Source of the DNA: Streptomyces sp. NBC_01429
Lineage (GTDB): Bacteria > Actinomycetota > Actinomycetes > Streptomycetales > Streptomycetaceae
Assembly (NCBI RefSeq): GCF_036231945.1
Contig: NZ_CP109599.1
Location: forward strand, 434,001 to 498,000
Reading direction: 5' to 3'
DNA: 64,000 nt
In this document: one piece after another, positions 54,641-63,003 of the stretch
Layout: each line of letters starts with the position of its first letter
How positions within the stretch are numbered: the first letter of the stretch is position 1
Made by a program: the position numbers and the translations under genes
The notes under the pieces: generated by a model
Told to the model about the DNA's origin: nothing
Database searches by the model: none
What the model saw: only the letters and a program-made list of their open reading frames with translations

Positions 54641-55837
54641 ATGAGGAAGAAAATGACACGCCCCAGAACGACAGCCGCCATCGCCCTGCTGCTGGCGGGC
54701 TCCGCGGCACTCACCGCGTGCGGCGGTACGACGTCGGAGCCGTCGGACGCGAAGGCGGACAGCTCGTCGGGCCCGTCGGCGCGGCCGGTCGCTAACCCGG
54801 TCGTCACCACGTACGACGGCGGTCTGTACGTCCTGGACGGCGCGACGCTGAAGCTCGCCGAGGACATACCGCTGGCAGGGTTCAACCGGGTCAACCCGGC
54901 GGGCGACGACCGTCACGTGATGGTCTCCACCAGCGCGGGCTTCCGCGTCATGGACGCGGTGGGGCGGCGGCTCACGGACGTCGAGTTCAAGGGCGCCAAG
55001 CCGGGCCACGTCGTGCGTCACGCGGGCCGTACGGTGCTGTTCTCCGACGGCACGGGCGAGGTCACCGTCTTCGACCCGAAGGACCTCGGTGACACGAAGC
55101 CGCAGGCCGAGACATACACCTCCGCCTCCGCGCACCACGGCGTGGCCATCCAACTGGCCAACGGCGAGCTGGTGACCACGCTCGGCACGGAGGAGAAGCG
55201 GGTCGGCATCACCGTCCTGGACAAGGACCGCGAGGAGATCGTCCGCAGCGAGGAGTGCCCCGGGGTGCACGGCGAGGCCACCGCGCGCGACGAAGCGGTG
55301 GTCATCGGCTGCGAGAACGGCGTGTTGATCTACCGTGACGGCGCCATCAAGAAGGTCAAGAGCCCCGACGCGTACGGCCGGATCGGCAACCAGGCCGGAT
55401 CCGACGCGTCACCGATCGTGCTGGGCGACTACAAGAAGGACAAGGACGCGGAGCTGGAACGCCCCGAACAGGTGTCGCTGATCGACACGGCGACGGGCAA
55501 GCTCCGGCTGGTCGACCTCGGCACCAGCTACACGTTCCGCTCGCTCGCCCGGGGCCCGCGGGGTGAGGCGCTCGTCCTGGGGACGGACGGCCGGATCCAT
55601 GTCATCGACCCCACGACGGGCAAGGTCACCCAGAAGATCCCCGCCCTCGGCCCGTGGCAGGAGCCGCTGGACTGGCAGCAGCCGCGCCCGGCGCTGTTCG
55701 TACGGGACGCCACCGCGTACGTGTCGGACCCCGCGCACAAGAAGCTGATCGCCATCGACCTCGCCTCCGGTGAGCGGTCGGCCTCGGTGACCCTGCCGAA
55801 GGCCGTGAACGAGGTGAGCGGTGTGAAGGAGCACTGA
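54641..55837 (+). CDS. aztD: Zinc metallochaperone AztD
   Basis: 398 residues with GGAAGAAGGAAA upstream. Lipoprotein signal: LLLAGSAALTACGG. Seven-bladed-propeller-type repeats and conserved AztD blocks: VTVFDPKDLGDTK, ASAHHGVAIQLANGELVTTL, EECPGVHGEATARDEAVVIG. His-His and PGVHGEA supply zinc ligands. In Paracoccus AztD passes zinc to AztC by direct contact, and the same role is likely here. This is the second propeller gene in the operon. Confidence 0.92.
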   Translation: MRKKMTRPRTTAAIALLLAGSAALTACGGTTSEPSDAKADSSSGPSARPVANPVVTTYDGGLYVLDGATLKLAEDIPLAGFNRVNPAGDDRHVMVSTSAGFRVMDAVGRRLTDVEFKGAKPGHVVRHAGRTVLFSDGTGEVTVFDPKDLGDTKPQAETYTSASAHHGVAIQLANGELVTTLGTEEKRVGITVLDKDREEIVRSEECPGVHGEATARDEAVVIGCENGVLIYRDGAIKKVKSPDAYGRIGNQAGSDASPIVLGDYKKDKDAELERPEQVSLIDTATGKLRLVDLGTSYTFRSLARGPRGEALVLGTDGRIHVIDPTTGKVTQKIPALGPWQEPLDWQQPRPALFVRDATAYVSDPAHKKLIAIDLASGERSASVTLPKAVNEVSGVKEH

Positions 55838-55840
55838 CGC

Positions 55841-56971
55841 TCACACCGAGGCGAACATCTCCAGCAGGCCCCGGGGCGCGTCGGCGGCGAAGCAGATGAC
55901 GAGGTTGGCGGCGGACCCGGCCGCGGCGGACTCACCACGCGGGAACATCACCCGCTCGTACGCGGTCAGCGCGCCCTCGGTGTCATCGGGGCGGGCGGCC
56001 AGGGCCAGGCCGAGGTCGGCCCCGTCGATCATCGCGAGGTTGGCGCCCTCCCCGGCGAAGGGTGACATCAGATGGGCGGCGTCGCCCAGCAGCGTCACCC
56101 CGGGGACGCGCTCCCAGCGGTGACCGACGGGCAGGGCGTGGACCGCCCGCGGGACCAGGGCGTCGTCGGCGTCGGCGACCAGCGCCCGCAGGCTCGGGTC
56201 CCAGTCGGGGAAGAGCGCCAGCACGGCCTCCTTGGCGGTCGGGGTGTCGGTGAAGTCGATGGTGGAGACCCAGTTCTCCGGCACCCTGAGCGTGGCGTAG
56301 GTGTGCAGGCAGCCGTCGGACTCGCGGTGCGCGAGGAAGCCCCGCTCCGCGCCGAGCGCGAAGAGCGTCCCGCCGCCGACGACCGAGGCGCTGACGGGGT
56401 GGCGGGTGTCCGCGTCGCGGAGGTTCACCTCGACCATCGAGAAGCCGGTGTACGCGGGCCGGGCGTCGGAGACCAGCGGGCGCACCCTGGACCAGGCGCC
56501 GTCCGCCCCGACCAGCAGGTCGGCGGTGAACACGGCGCCGTCGGCGAGGGTCACCTCGTGCCGGCCGTCGGCGAGGGTACGGACGTCGGCGGCCTTGGCC
56601 CCCCAGTGGACGGTGCCCTCGGGCAGCGCGTCGAGCAACAGGTCGCGCAGCTGCCCCCGTTCGACCTCGGGGCGGGTGCCCGTACCGTCGTCCTCCCGCG
56701 CCATACGGACCTCGGCGTGCCGGTCGAGGACCCGCGTGGCCTCCCCTCCCGGCAGGACCAGCGGGCGGAAGTCGTCCAGGAGCCCGGCGGCGCTCAGGGC
56801 CGCCTGGCCGGATTCCTCGTGGATGTCGAGCATGCCGCCCTGGTGGCGCACGTCCCGGGACGCCTCCTGGTCGTAGACGGCCGCTTCGATGCCGTGGACG
56901 TGCAGGACCCGGGCCAGCGTCAGGCCGCCGAGACCGGCGCCCACGACGGCGATGCGATGGTGCGTACTCAT
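55841..56971 (-). CDS. FAD-dependent monooxygenase (TetX/PHBH-like)
   Basis: 376 residues from ATG 56971, overlapping the TetR stop (ATGA). RIAVVGAGLGGLTLARVLH is the FAD-binding GxGxxG; LLVGADGAWSRVRP is the DG motif; VTLLGDAAHLMSPFAGEGAN is the second FAD motif of class A flavoprotein monooxygenases. Its overall pattern (GGMLDIHEESGQAAL, LPEGTVHWG) resembles tetracycline-inactivating TetX-type enzymes. It hydroxylates an aromatic or polyketide substrate with NADPH and O2. TetR coupling suggests a drug-responsive resistance pair, but the substrate is unproven. Confidence 0.88.
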   Translation of the reverse strand: MSTHHRIAVVGAGLGGLTLARVLHVHGIEAAVYDQEASRDVRHQGGMLDIHEESGQAALSAAGLLDDFRPLVLPGGEATRVLDRHAEVRMAREDDGTGTRPEVERGQLRDLLLDALPEGTVHWGAKAADVRTLADGRHEVTLADGAVFTADLLVGADGAWSRVRPLVSDARPAYTGFSMVEVNLRDADTRHPVSASVVGGGTLFALGAERGFLAHRESDGCLHTYATLRVPENWVSTIDFTDTPTAKEAVLALFPDWDPSLRALVADADDALVPRAVHALPVGHRWERVPGVTLLGDAAHLMSPFAGEGANLAMIDGADLGLALAARPDDTEGALTAYERVMFPRGESAAAGSAANLVICFAADAPRGLLEMFASV

Positions 56972-57696
56972 GATGCTGCTCCTTGGTCGCGGGCGGAAAG
57001 TGGGCCGCCGTCGGGGGCGGCGGACGGGACCGGGGTGCGCGCGATGCCGTTGATCAGGGCGCGGAAGCCCCAGGCGAGACGCTCGCGCGGCGCGCCGGAC
57101 AGCAAGGCGGAGCCGAGGGCCGCGATGCGCGGGTGGGTGCGCTCGTCCACCGCGTCGATGGCGCGGGTCAGGGCGTCCCAGTCGTCCCGCTCGTCGTCCG
57201 CGCCGTCCCGGCCCGCGTGCTCGGCCGCCGTCGCGGTGGCGTACAGCAGCAGCGCGTCCACGCCCCAGGCGGCCCGCCCTGCGGCCACCCCGCCCTCGTC
57301 CAGCAGCCGCAGCAGTGTTTCGAGCAGGGCCAGGTAGCACGGCCCGCCGGGGCGGGCCACCAGCGCGGACGCGGCCAGTCCCGGATGGGCGAGGAGTACG
57401 GCGGTGTACGCGGTGAGCAGCCCTTCCAGCCGCTCGTGCCACTCCCCCTCGGCCGGGGCCTCGACCGTTCCCAGGAACTCGTCGAGGATCGCCGCGTGCA
57501 GTGCGGCGGTGTTGCTGACGTAGACGTAGAGCGAGGCCGGGCCGGTGTCCAGCTCACGCGCCAGGCGTCGCATGGTGACTTTCCGCAGCCCCTCGGCCCG
57601 GGTGATCTCCATGGCGGCGGCCACGATCACGGCCCGGCTCAGGGCCGGTTTGGCGGGGCGCTCCCTGCGGCTGCGCGGTTCGGTGCGGGGGTCCAT
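56968..57696 (-). CDS. TetR-family transcriptional regulator
   Basis: About 242 residues from ATG 57696; a GTG at 57756 would add 20 residues that are encoded by the operator region, so it is less likely. HTH: VTMRRLARELDTGPASLYVYV. The C-terminal domain is of the tetracycline-repressor C type (LLTAYTAVLLAHPGLAASAL). It is translationally coupled to the FAD monooxygenase. Two palindromes just upstream (57710-57723 and 57735-57758) are its probable operators. Confidence 0.88.
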   Translation of the reverse strand: MDPRTEPRSRRERPAKPALSRAVIVAAAMEITRAEGLRKVTMRRLARELDTGPASLYVYVSNTAALHAAILDEFLGTVEAPAEGEWHERLEGLLTAYTAVLLAHPGLAASALVARPGGPCYLALLETLLRLLDEGGVAAGRAAWGVDALLLYATATAAEHAGRDGADDERDDWDALTRAIDAVDERTHPRIAALGSALLSGAPRERLAWGFRALINGIARTPVPSAAPDGGPLSARDQGAAS

Positions 57697-57709
57697 GCCT
57701 TCCACCGTA

Positions 57710-57723
57710 ACGAACATGTTCGT
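57710..57723. promoter_or_regulatory. TetR operator 1
   Basis: ACGAACATGTTCGT, a perfect 14-base palindrome centred 30 bases from operator 2 (three helical turns). It lies 14 bases upstream of the chosen TetR start codon. Confidence 0.75.
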
Positions 57724-57734
57724 GCAGAACAAGT

Positions 57735-57758
57735 ACGTGACGAACATGTTCGTCACGT
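57735..57758. promoter_or_regulatory. TetR operator 2
   Basis: ACGTGACGAACA and its mirror TGTTCGTCACGT make a perfect 24-base palindrome containing the same 14-base core as operator 1. Two dimers could bind on one face of the helix. Confidence 0.8.
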
Positions 57759-57796
57759 CTCACGGGCGGACGTGTTCGTACGGTGGCGGGGAGGCG

Positions 57797-58507
57797 TCAG
57801 CCTCGGGACCGGCTCCCGGCGCGCTCGGCCGGCAGCCAGCGGTAGCGGCGCTCCGGGCGGCCGGCCACGCCGTACCGCAGGGAGACGTCCACGCTGCCGG
57901 TGACGGTGAGGTGCTCCAGATAGCGGCGCGCGCTGACCCGGGAGATCCCGATGAGGACGGCGCACTCGCTGGCGGAGAGGGTCCCGTCGGCGGCGCGCAG
58001 GGCGCGGGTGACGAGATCCGCCGTCTCGGGGCTCATCCCCTTGGGTACGGCGGGAGCGGCGGCCGGTCCCGCCGTACCGGTACGGGTCAGCAGCCGGTCC
58101 ACATCGGTCTGGCCGCTGATGACGGCGTTGTCCAGGCTCGCCCGCTGCGCGGCGTACTGTTCGAGCCGGACCCGCAGGTCGTCGAAGTCGAAGGGCTTCA
58201 GCAGGTAGTTGACGACTCCGCGGCGTACGGCTCCGCGCACCGACTCCAGCTCGCGCGCGGCGCTGACCACCAGGACGTCGCAGTCGTGCCCCGTCGCCCT
58301 GAGGCGGCTGACGACGTCGAGTCCGAAGACATCGGGCAGATAGAGGTCGAGCAGCACCAGGTCCGGGTCGAGTTCCGCGACCCGTGCGAGCGCCTGCTCG
58401 CCGGAGTTCGCCTCGCCGATGACGCGGAAGCCCTCGCACCGGTCGACGAATCCGCTGTTGATCCGCGAGACCATGAAGTCGTCGTCGACCACGAGTACGT
58501 CGATCAT
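57797..58507 (-). CDS. CitB/DcuR-type response regulator
   Basis: 236 residues. Receiver: DVLVVDDDFMVSRINSG with the acidic pair, phospho-Asp in PDLVLLDLYLPDVFG, and Lys in YLLKPFDFDDLRV. The C-terminal HTH (LSASECAVLIGISRVSARRY) is the CitB type used in carboxylate sensing. A flexible linker of Gly/Pro/Ala precedes it. It overlaps the kinase stop (ATGA). The most probable target is the adjacent TctC-like gene. Confidence 0.9.
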   Translation of the reverse strand: MIDVLVVDDDFMVSRINSGFVDRCEGFRVIGEANSGEQALARVAELDPDLVLLDLYLPDVFGLDVVSRLRATGHDCDVLVVSAARELESVRGAVRRGVVNYLLKPFDFDDLRVRLEQYAAQRASLDNAVISGQTDVDRLLTRTGTAGPAAAPAVPKGMSPETADLVTRALRAADGTLSASECAVLIGISRVSARRYLEHLTVTGSVDVSLRYGVAGRPERRYRWLPAERAGSRSRG

Positions 58508-60276
58508 CGGACCGTCTCCATCGTCTCCGCCGTCTCTTCCGTCTCTTCCGTCTCTTCCGTCTCAGCTGTGTCCGCCGTGTCCGCCGTCTCGTGGGCGAGG
58601 TGTCCCACGGGCATGTGCGCGGTGAACACCGCGCCGTCGCTGGTGTTGGCGACCGCGACCTCACCGCCCCTGCGCGTACAGACCAGTTGGGTGAGCGCCA
58701 GCCCGATGCCGCGTTCGCCGCCCCGGGCCGCCTTGGTGGTGAAGCCCCGGGCGAAGACCTCGTGCGCCAGTCCCGGCGCGACCCCCGGCCCCGAGTCCCG
58801 TACCACGATCTCCACGCCGGAGGCGTCGTGGCGCAGCTCGACCTCCACCCACGCCTCGACCGCACCCCCGCCACCGCCGCCGCCCGCACCGACGGTCCCG
58901 GCGGCGGCGTCGATGGCGTTGTCCACGAGGTTCCCGGTCACCGTCGCCACATCGGCGGAGTCCCCGGGCTCCAGTCTCGGCAGCGCCGTGCGCTCCGAGA
59001 GCCGCAACCTCACCTTGCGCTCGGCGGCCAGTGAGGACTTGGCCATCACGAGGGCGGCGACGGCGGTGTCGTCGATCCGGCTCGTCACCTGGAGGTCCAG
59101 GGACTTGCGGTGGCCGCTCAGCACGCGGATGTAGCGCAGCACCTCGTCCGGCTCGTCCATCTGCGTCAGCCCGGAGATGATGTGGAGCTGGTTGGCGAAC
59201 TCGTGCGCCTGGGCGCGGAGCAGTTCGGTGGTGGAGCGGAAGGAGCCCAGTTCGCGTTCGAGTCTGGCCAGTTCGGTACGGTCCCGCAGCGTGGTCACCG
59301 AGCCGAGGGAGCGGCCGTCCTTGACGACGGTCATCCGGTTCATCACCAGCACCCGGCCGCCCCGGATGGCGATCTCGTCACCCGCGTCCCTGGCGGCGGC
59401 GCCGGGGTCCTCCCTCTTGCCCGCCAGCACGTCGTAGAGCCGGTCCCCGATGCCCAGCTCGGTCAGGCTCATGCCGACGCAGCGCTCGGGCAGATCCAGC
59501 AGCCGGCGCCCCACCTCGTTCACCAGAGTGACGCGCAGCGCGGGATCGAGCGCGATCACGCCTTCGGCGATGCCGTAGAGCATGGCTTCCCGGTGTTCGG
59601 CGAGGCCGGTGATCTCGCGTGGCTCCATGCCGAGGGTCTGGCGTTTGATGCGGCGAGCCAGCAGCCACGATCCGAGGACACCGAGGACGACGGCGATACC
59701 CAGATAGAGGACCAGGTACGAGGAGGCGCCGGCCAGCCGCTCCCACACCGTCGGCGCGGCCACCCCGATCATCACCGTGCCCAGCTGCCGGCCCCGGTCG
59801 GCGGCTGTCTCGCCGAGGACCGGCGCCCGGGCGGCCAGCTCGTGGGCTCCGTCGATCTCGATGTGGCCGGACCAGCCGCGCCCCTCGGCGGCGTCGCTGT
59901 CGCCGAGGGGCAGCGGTGTGCCGATCAGGGTGGGGTCGGTGGAGGCGACCGTCCGTCCCCCGGCGTCCGCGACGGTCACCGATGTCACTCCGGACTGGGC
60001 CTGTGTACTGTGCACCAGCGGGGCGAGCACCTCGCCCGGCGCCGGCTTCCCGAGTCTGCTGCGTACCAGCGGGTTCCAGGCCATCTGCTCCGCGAGCGCC
60101 GTCACCCGGCGTCCCTCGACCCGGTCGAAGGTCGCCTCTGACTGTGCCAGCGAGAGCGCGCCGACGGCCGCCACGACCACCACGATGATGGCGAGTTGGA
60201 GGACGAGCAGCTCACCCGCCAGCGTCAGCCGGCGGAATCTCGCGAACACGATGAACTCAATCTTCTCTGACCACAC
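58504..60276 (-). CDS. CitA/DcuS-type sensor histidine kinase
   Basis: About 590 residues from GTG 60276; an internal GTG at 60249 is possible. Two helices (LLVLQLAIIVVVVAAVGALS and YLVLYLGIAVVLGVLGSWLL) bracket an extracellular PDC/PAS domain with SVTVADAGGRTVASTDPTLI. A cytoplasmic PAS follows (MLYGIAEGVIALDPALRVTL). The phospho-acceptor His is in LRAQAHEFANQLHIISGL. ATP motifs: NAIDAA, DSGPGV, GERGIGLAL. It senses external di/tricarboxylates in related systems. Unusual: the C-terminus carries a Thr/Glu tail (ADTAETEETEETEET). Confidence 0.9.
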   Translation of the reverse strand: MWSEKIEFIVFARFRRLTLAGELLVLQLAIIVVVVAAVGALSLAQSEATFDRVEGRRVTALAEQMAWNPLVRSRLGKPAPGEVLAPLVHSTQAQSGVTSVTVADAGGRTVASTDPTLIGTPLPLGDSDAAEGRGWSGHIEIDGAHELAARAPVLGETAADRGRQLGTVMIGVAAPTVWERLAGASSYLVLYLGIAVVLGVLGSWLLARRIKRQTLGMEPREITGLAEHREAMLYGIAEGVIALDPALRVTLVNEVGRRLLDLPERCVGMSLTELGIGDRLYDVLAGKREDPGAAARDAGDEIAIRGGRVLVMNRMTVVKDGRSLGSVTTLRDRTELARLERELGSFRSTTELLRAQAHEFANQLHIISGLTQMDEPDEVLRYIRVLSGHRKSLDLQVTSRIDDTAVAALVMAKSSLAAERKVRLRLSERTALPRLEPGDSADVATVTGNLVDNAIDAAAGTVGAGGGGGGGAVEAWVEVELRHDASGVEIVVRDSGPGVAPGLAHEVFARGFTTKAARGGERGIGLALTQLVCTRRGGEVAVANTSDGAVFTAHMPVGHLAHETADTADTAETEETEETEETAETMETVR

Positions 60277-60342
60277 AGGACACGGCGACGCCCACCGCGT
60301 CGGACCATCATGGCGCCGGGTGTCCGGAAACGAAAGGGGCGG

Positions 60343-61347
60343 ATGGTGACGGTTAGGATCACCGCGCTGCTGAGTCTGCTGGTCATCGTGCCGGTGCTCA
60401 CGGCCGGCGGCTGCGGGGGTGCCCCGTGGGACCGGTCGGACGGGACCGGGGGCTGGGCCGCCGAGCCGCGGATCATGGCGCCCAACGCCCCGGGCGGCGG
60501 GTACGACAGCACCGCGCGGACGGTGGCCCGGGTGATGGAGGAGACCGGCATCGCCTCGGGGGTCCAGGTGTTCAATCTGCCGGGCGCCGGAGGCACCGTC
60601 GGCCTTCAGCGCCTGGTCGACGAGCGGGGCAACGGCGCGCTGGCCATGCAGATGGGGCTCGGGATCGTCGGGGCGTCGTATGTGTCGGGTTCGCGGGTGA
60701 CCCTGGCTCAGACCACACCGATCGCCCGGCTGATCGAGGAGGCGGGGGCGATCGTCGTGGCGCGGGATTCGCCGTACACCTCGATCGGTGAGCTGGTGAG
60801 GGCGTGGCGCGCCGACCCGGGCAGGGTGACCGTCGGCGGCGGTTCGTCACCCGGCGGCCCCGACCATCTGCTGCCGATGCGGCTCGCCAGGGCCGTCGGG
60901 CTCGACCCCGGGAAGGTCGGCTACCACGCGTACGAGGGCGGCGGCGAGCTGCTGACGGCCGTCATGGACGGCAGTGTGGCGTTCGGCGCCAGTGGGTACG
61001 GGGAGTTCCTCGACCAGGTCGCGGCGGGTCAGCTGCGGGTGCTCGCGGTGACGAGTTCGGAGCCGGTCGGCGTCCTCGACGACGTCCCCACGCTGAAGGC
61101 GTCCGGTATCGATCTGGTCTTCGCCAACTGGCGGGGCATCGTGGCCCCGCCGGGGATCAGCGCCCGCGAGCGCGCGCGCTGGACCGACGCGCTGGACCGG
61201 ATGCGCGGCTCGGCGCGCTGGCGGGCGGAGCTGGTGAAGCACGGCTGGAGCGACGCGTTCCTGACCGGCGACCGCTTCGCCGGCTATCTGGCCGAGCAGG
61301 ACAGGGCCACGGCGGAGATCCTGTCCCGGCTCGGACTGATGTCGTGA
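60343..61347 (+). CDS. TctC-like tripartite tricarboxylate transporter binding lipoprotein
   Basis: 334 residues from ATG 60343; GTG 60346 is equally possible (AAGGGG spacing fits it better). Lipobox: LTAGGCGG. IMAPNAPGGGYDSTARTVAR, NLPGAGGTVGLQRLV, VGGGSSPGGPDHLLPMRLA and YEGGGELLTAVMDG are signatures of the Bug/TctC family, which bind carboxylates. It diverges from the CitA-like kinase gene (67 bases). The membrane parts TctA and TctB, usually adjacent, are not here. Possibly an accessory sensor rather than a transporter component. Confidence 0.9.
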   Translation: MVTVRITALLSLLVIVPVLTAGGCGGAPWDRSDGTGGWAAEPRIMAPNAPGGGYDSTARTVARVMEETGIASGVQVFNLPGAGGTVGLQRLVDERGNGALAMQMGLGIVGASYVSGSRVTLAQTTPIARLIEEAGAIVVARDSPYTSIGELVRAWRADPGRVTVGGGSSPGGPDHLLPMRLARAVGLDPGKVGYHAYEGGGELLTAVMDGSVAFGASGYGEFLDQVAAGQLRVLAVTSSEPVGVLDDVPTLKASGIDLVFANWRGIVAPPGISARERARWTDALDRMRGSARWRAELVKHGWSDAFLTGDRFAGYLAEQDRATAEILSRLGLMS

Positions 61348-61366
61348 GGACCGGCCCGGTCCCGGC

Positions 61367-62779
61367 TCAGGAGGCCAGGGCGAAGATGATCCACGCGAAG
61401 AGGAATCCGATCACACCGATCAGCGTCTTGATCACCGTCCAGGTACGGAACGTGGTGGGGATGTCCATTCCGAGCAGCTTGCCGAAGAGCCAGAAGCTGG
61501 CGTCGTTCACGTGCGGCACGACCGCCGAGCCGCCGGCCAGGGCGAGCACCATCGCGGCCGTCTGTACGGGGTTGAGACCGGCCGCGAGGACCGAGGCACT
61601 GAGCAGCCCGGCCGAGGTGGTGATGGCGACGGTGGCGGTGCCCAGCGCGATCCGCAGGATCGCGGCGACGACGAACGTCGAGACGATCAGGGGCAGTCCG
61701 GTGTCACGCAGTGTGTCCGCCAGCGCGTCGCCGATGCCACTGGTCACCAGCACGCTGCCGAACATGCCGCCGGCGCCGGTGATGAGGACGACCGGGGCGA
61801 TCGGCTTGAGGGCGTTGTCGTACAGGTCCTCCAGGAAGTCCCTGCCGCGTCCGCGCCGGGTGCCGAGCACGTACGACGCCGTGAGCACGGTGATCAGCAG
61901 GGCCACCGGGGTGCTGCCCAGCACGCGCAGGACGTCGACCCACGCGAGGTCCTTCGCCAGGGATCCGGTGTCCACCGCCGTACGCAGGCCGGTGTTGAGG
62001 AAGATGAGTCCGAGCGGGAGCATCAGCAGGAGGAGCACCGTCGACGCCCTCGGCGGAGCGGGGTCGCCGTCGGATCCGCCGTCGCCGCCGGTGTCCTTCC
62101 GCGGTCCTCCGGCGAGGAGTTCGGGCACCGGCAGGACGATCCGGCCGCCGATCCAGATCCCGTACAGGTAGCCCGATATGTACCAGGTGGGTCCGGCGAT
62201 GAGCACGCCCAGCAGCACCACGAGGCCGACGTCCGCGCCGAGGAAGACCGTGGCCGCCACCGCGCCCGGGTGCGGCGGCAGGAAGATGTGCATCGTCGAC
62301 AGCGCCGCCGCCGCGGGCAGCGCGTAGCGCAGCACACCGCCGCCGAGGCGGCGGGCCACGGCGAAGACGATGGGCAGCATGACCATCAGCGCCGCGTCGA
62401 AGAAGATGGGGAATCCGAACAGCAGCGACGCCACCCCCAGTGCCAGGGGTGCCCGTTTCTCGCCGAACAGCCGGATCATGGTGTCGGACAGGGCCTGGGC
62501 GCCGCCGCTGATCTCGACGATCCGGGCGAACATCACGCCGAATCCGACCAGCAGGGCGACCTCGCCCAGGGTCCCGCCGAACCCGTCGATCAGGACGTCC
62601 ACGATCTCGTCCGTGGGTACGCGGGCGGCGAACGCGGTCGCCAGGCTCACCAGCGGCAGCACGATCAGCGGGTGGATCTTCACTTTGATGATGAGGAACA
62701 GCAGGGCCAGGACCGCGACCCCCGCTATCAGCAGGAGCGGCAGGGTGCCCAGGGATGACTGCACTTCTTCGGTCTTCAT
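61367..62779 (-). CDS. GntP-family H+ symporter (second copy)
   Basis: 470 residues, about 12 helices. FLIIKVKIHPLIVLPLVSLA, GFGGTLGEVALLVGFGVMFA, FGFPIFFDAALMVMLPIVFA and HIFLPPHPGAVAATVFLGAD match gluconate permeases closely, including the PPHPG loop. SAVVPHVNDASFWLFGKLL is the conserved C-terminal segment. It probably imports gluconate or a related acid. Converges with the TctC-like gene (19 bases) and may be controlled by the same sensor. Confidence 0.93.
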   Translation of the reverse strand: MKTEEVQSSLGTLPLLLIAGVAVLALLFLIIKVKIHPLIVLPLVSLATAFAARVPTDEIVDVLIDGFGGTLGEVALLVGFGVMFARIVEISGGAQALSDTMIRLFGEKRAPLALGVASLLFGFPIFFDAALMVMLPIVFAVARRLGGGVLRYALPAAAALSTMHIFLPPHPGAVAATVFLGADVGLVVLLGVLIAGPTWYISGYLYGIWIGGRIVLPVPELLAGGPRKDTGGDGGSDGDPAPPRASTVLLLLMLPLGLIFLNTGLRTAVDTGSLAKDLAWVDVLRVLGSTPVALLITVLTASYVLGTRRGRGRDFLEDLYDNALKPIAPVVLITGAGGMFGSVLVTSGIGDALADTLRDTGLPLIVSTFVVAAILRIALGTATVAITTSAGLLSASVLAAGLNPVQTAAMVLALAGGSAVVPHVNDASFWLFGKLLGMDIPTTFRTWTVIKTLIGVIGFLFAWIIFALAS

Positions 62780-62936
62780 GCTCGGTGGTGTCGCCTTCCC
62801 ACGGAAGTCAGTGATTCGGGAAGGGGCGTTCGCTGAACGACCGGACCCGCACGCGCACCGACTCTGCCGAAGGGAGTGAGCCGGGTCACTCTTGCGCAGG
62901 TAGCGCTCTTATTGATCATTGTGTTCGCGACGGCGG

Positions 62937-62978
62937 AAGGCCCCGTCCCCCACCGTGGATTCCGGGGGCCGGGGCCTT
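62937..62978. terminator. Hairpin terminator
   Basis: Stem AAGGCCCCG / CGGGGCCTT with an inner arm of Gs and Cs, just outside the stop of the membrane-protein gene (63004, minus strand). On the minus strand the downstream arm is followed by TCC, not a T-run. In the rest of the 224-base gap up to the GntP start I see nothing certain. Confidence 0.7.
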
Positions 62979-63003
62979 CGTACGGTGCGCGGCGCGCGCC
63001 CGG

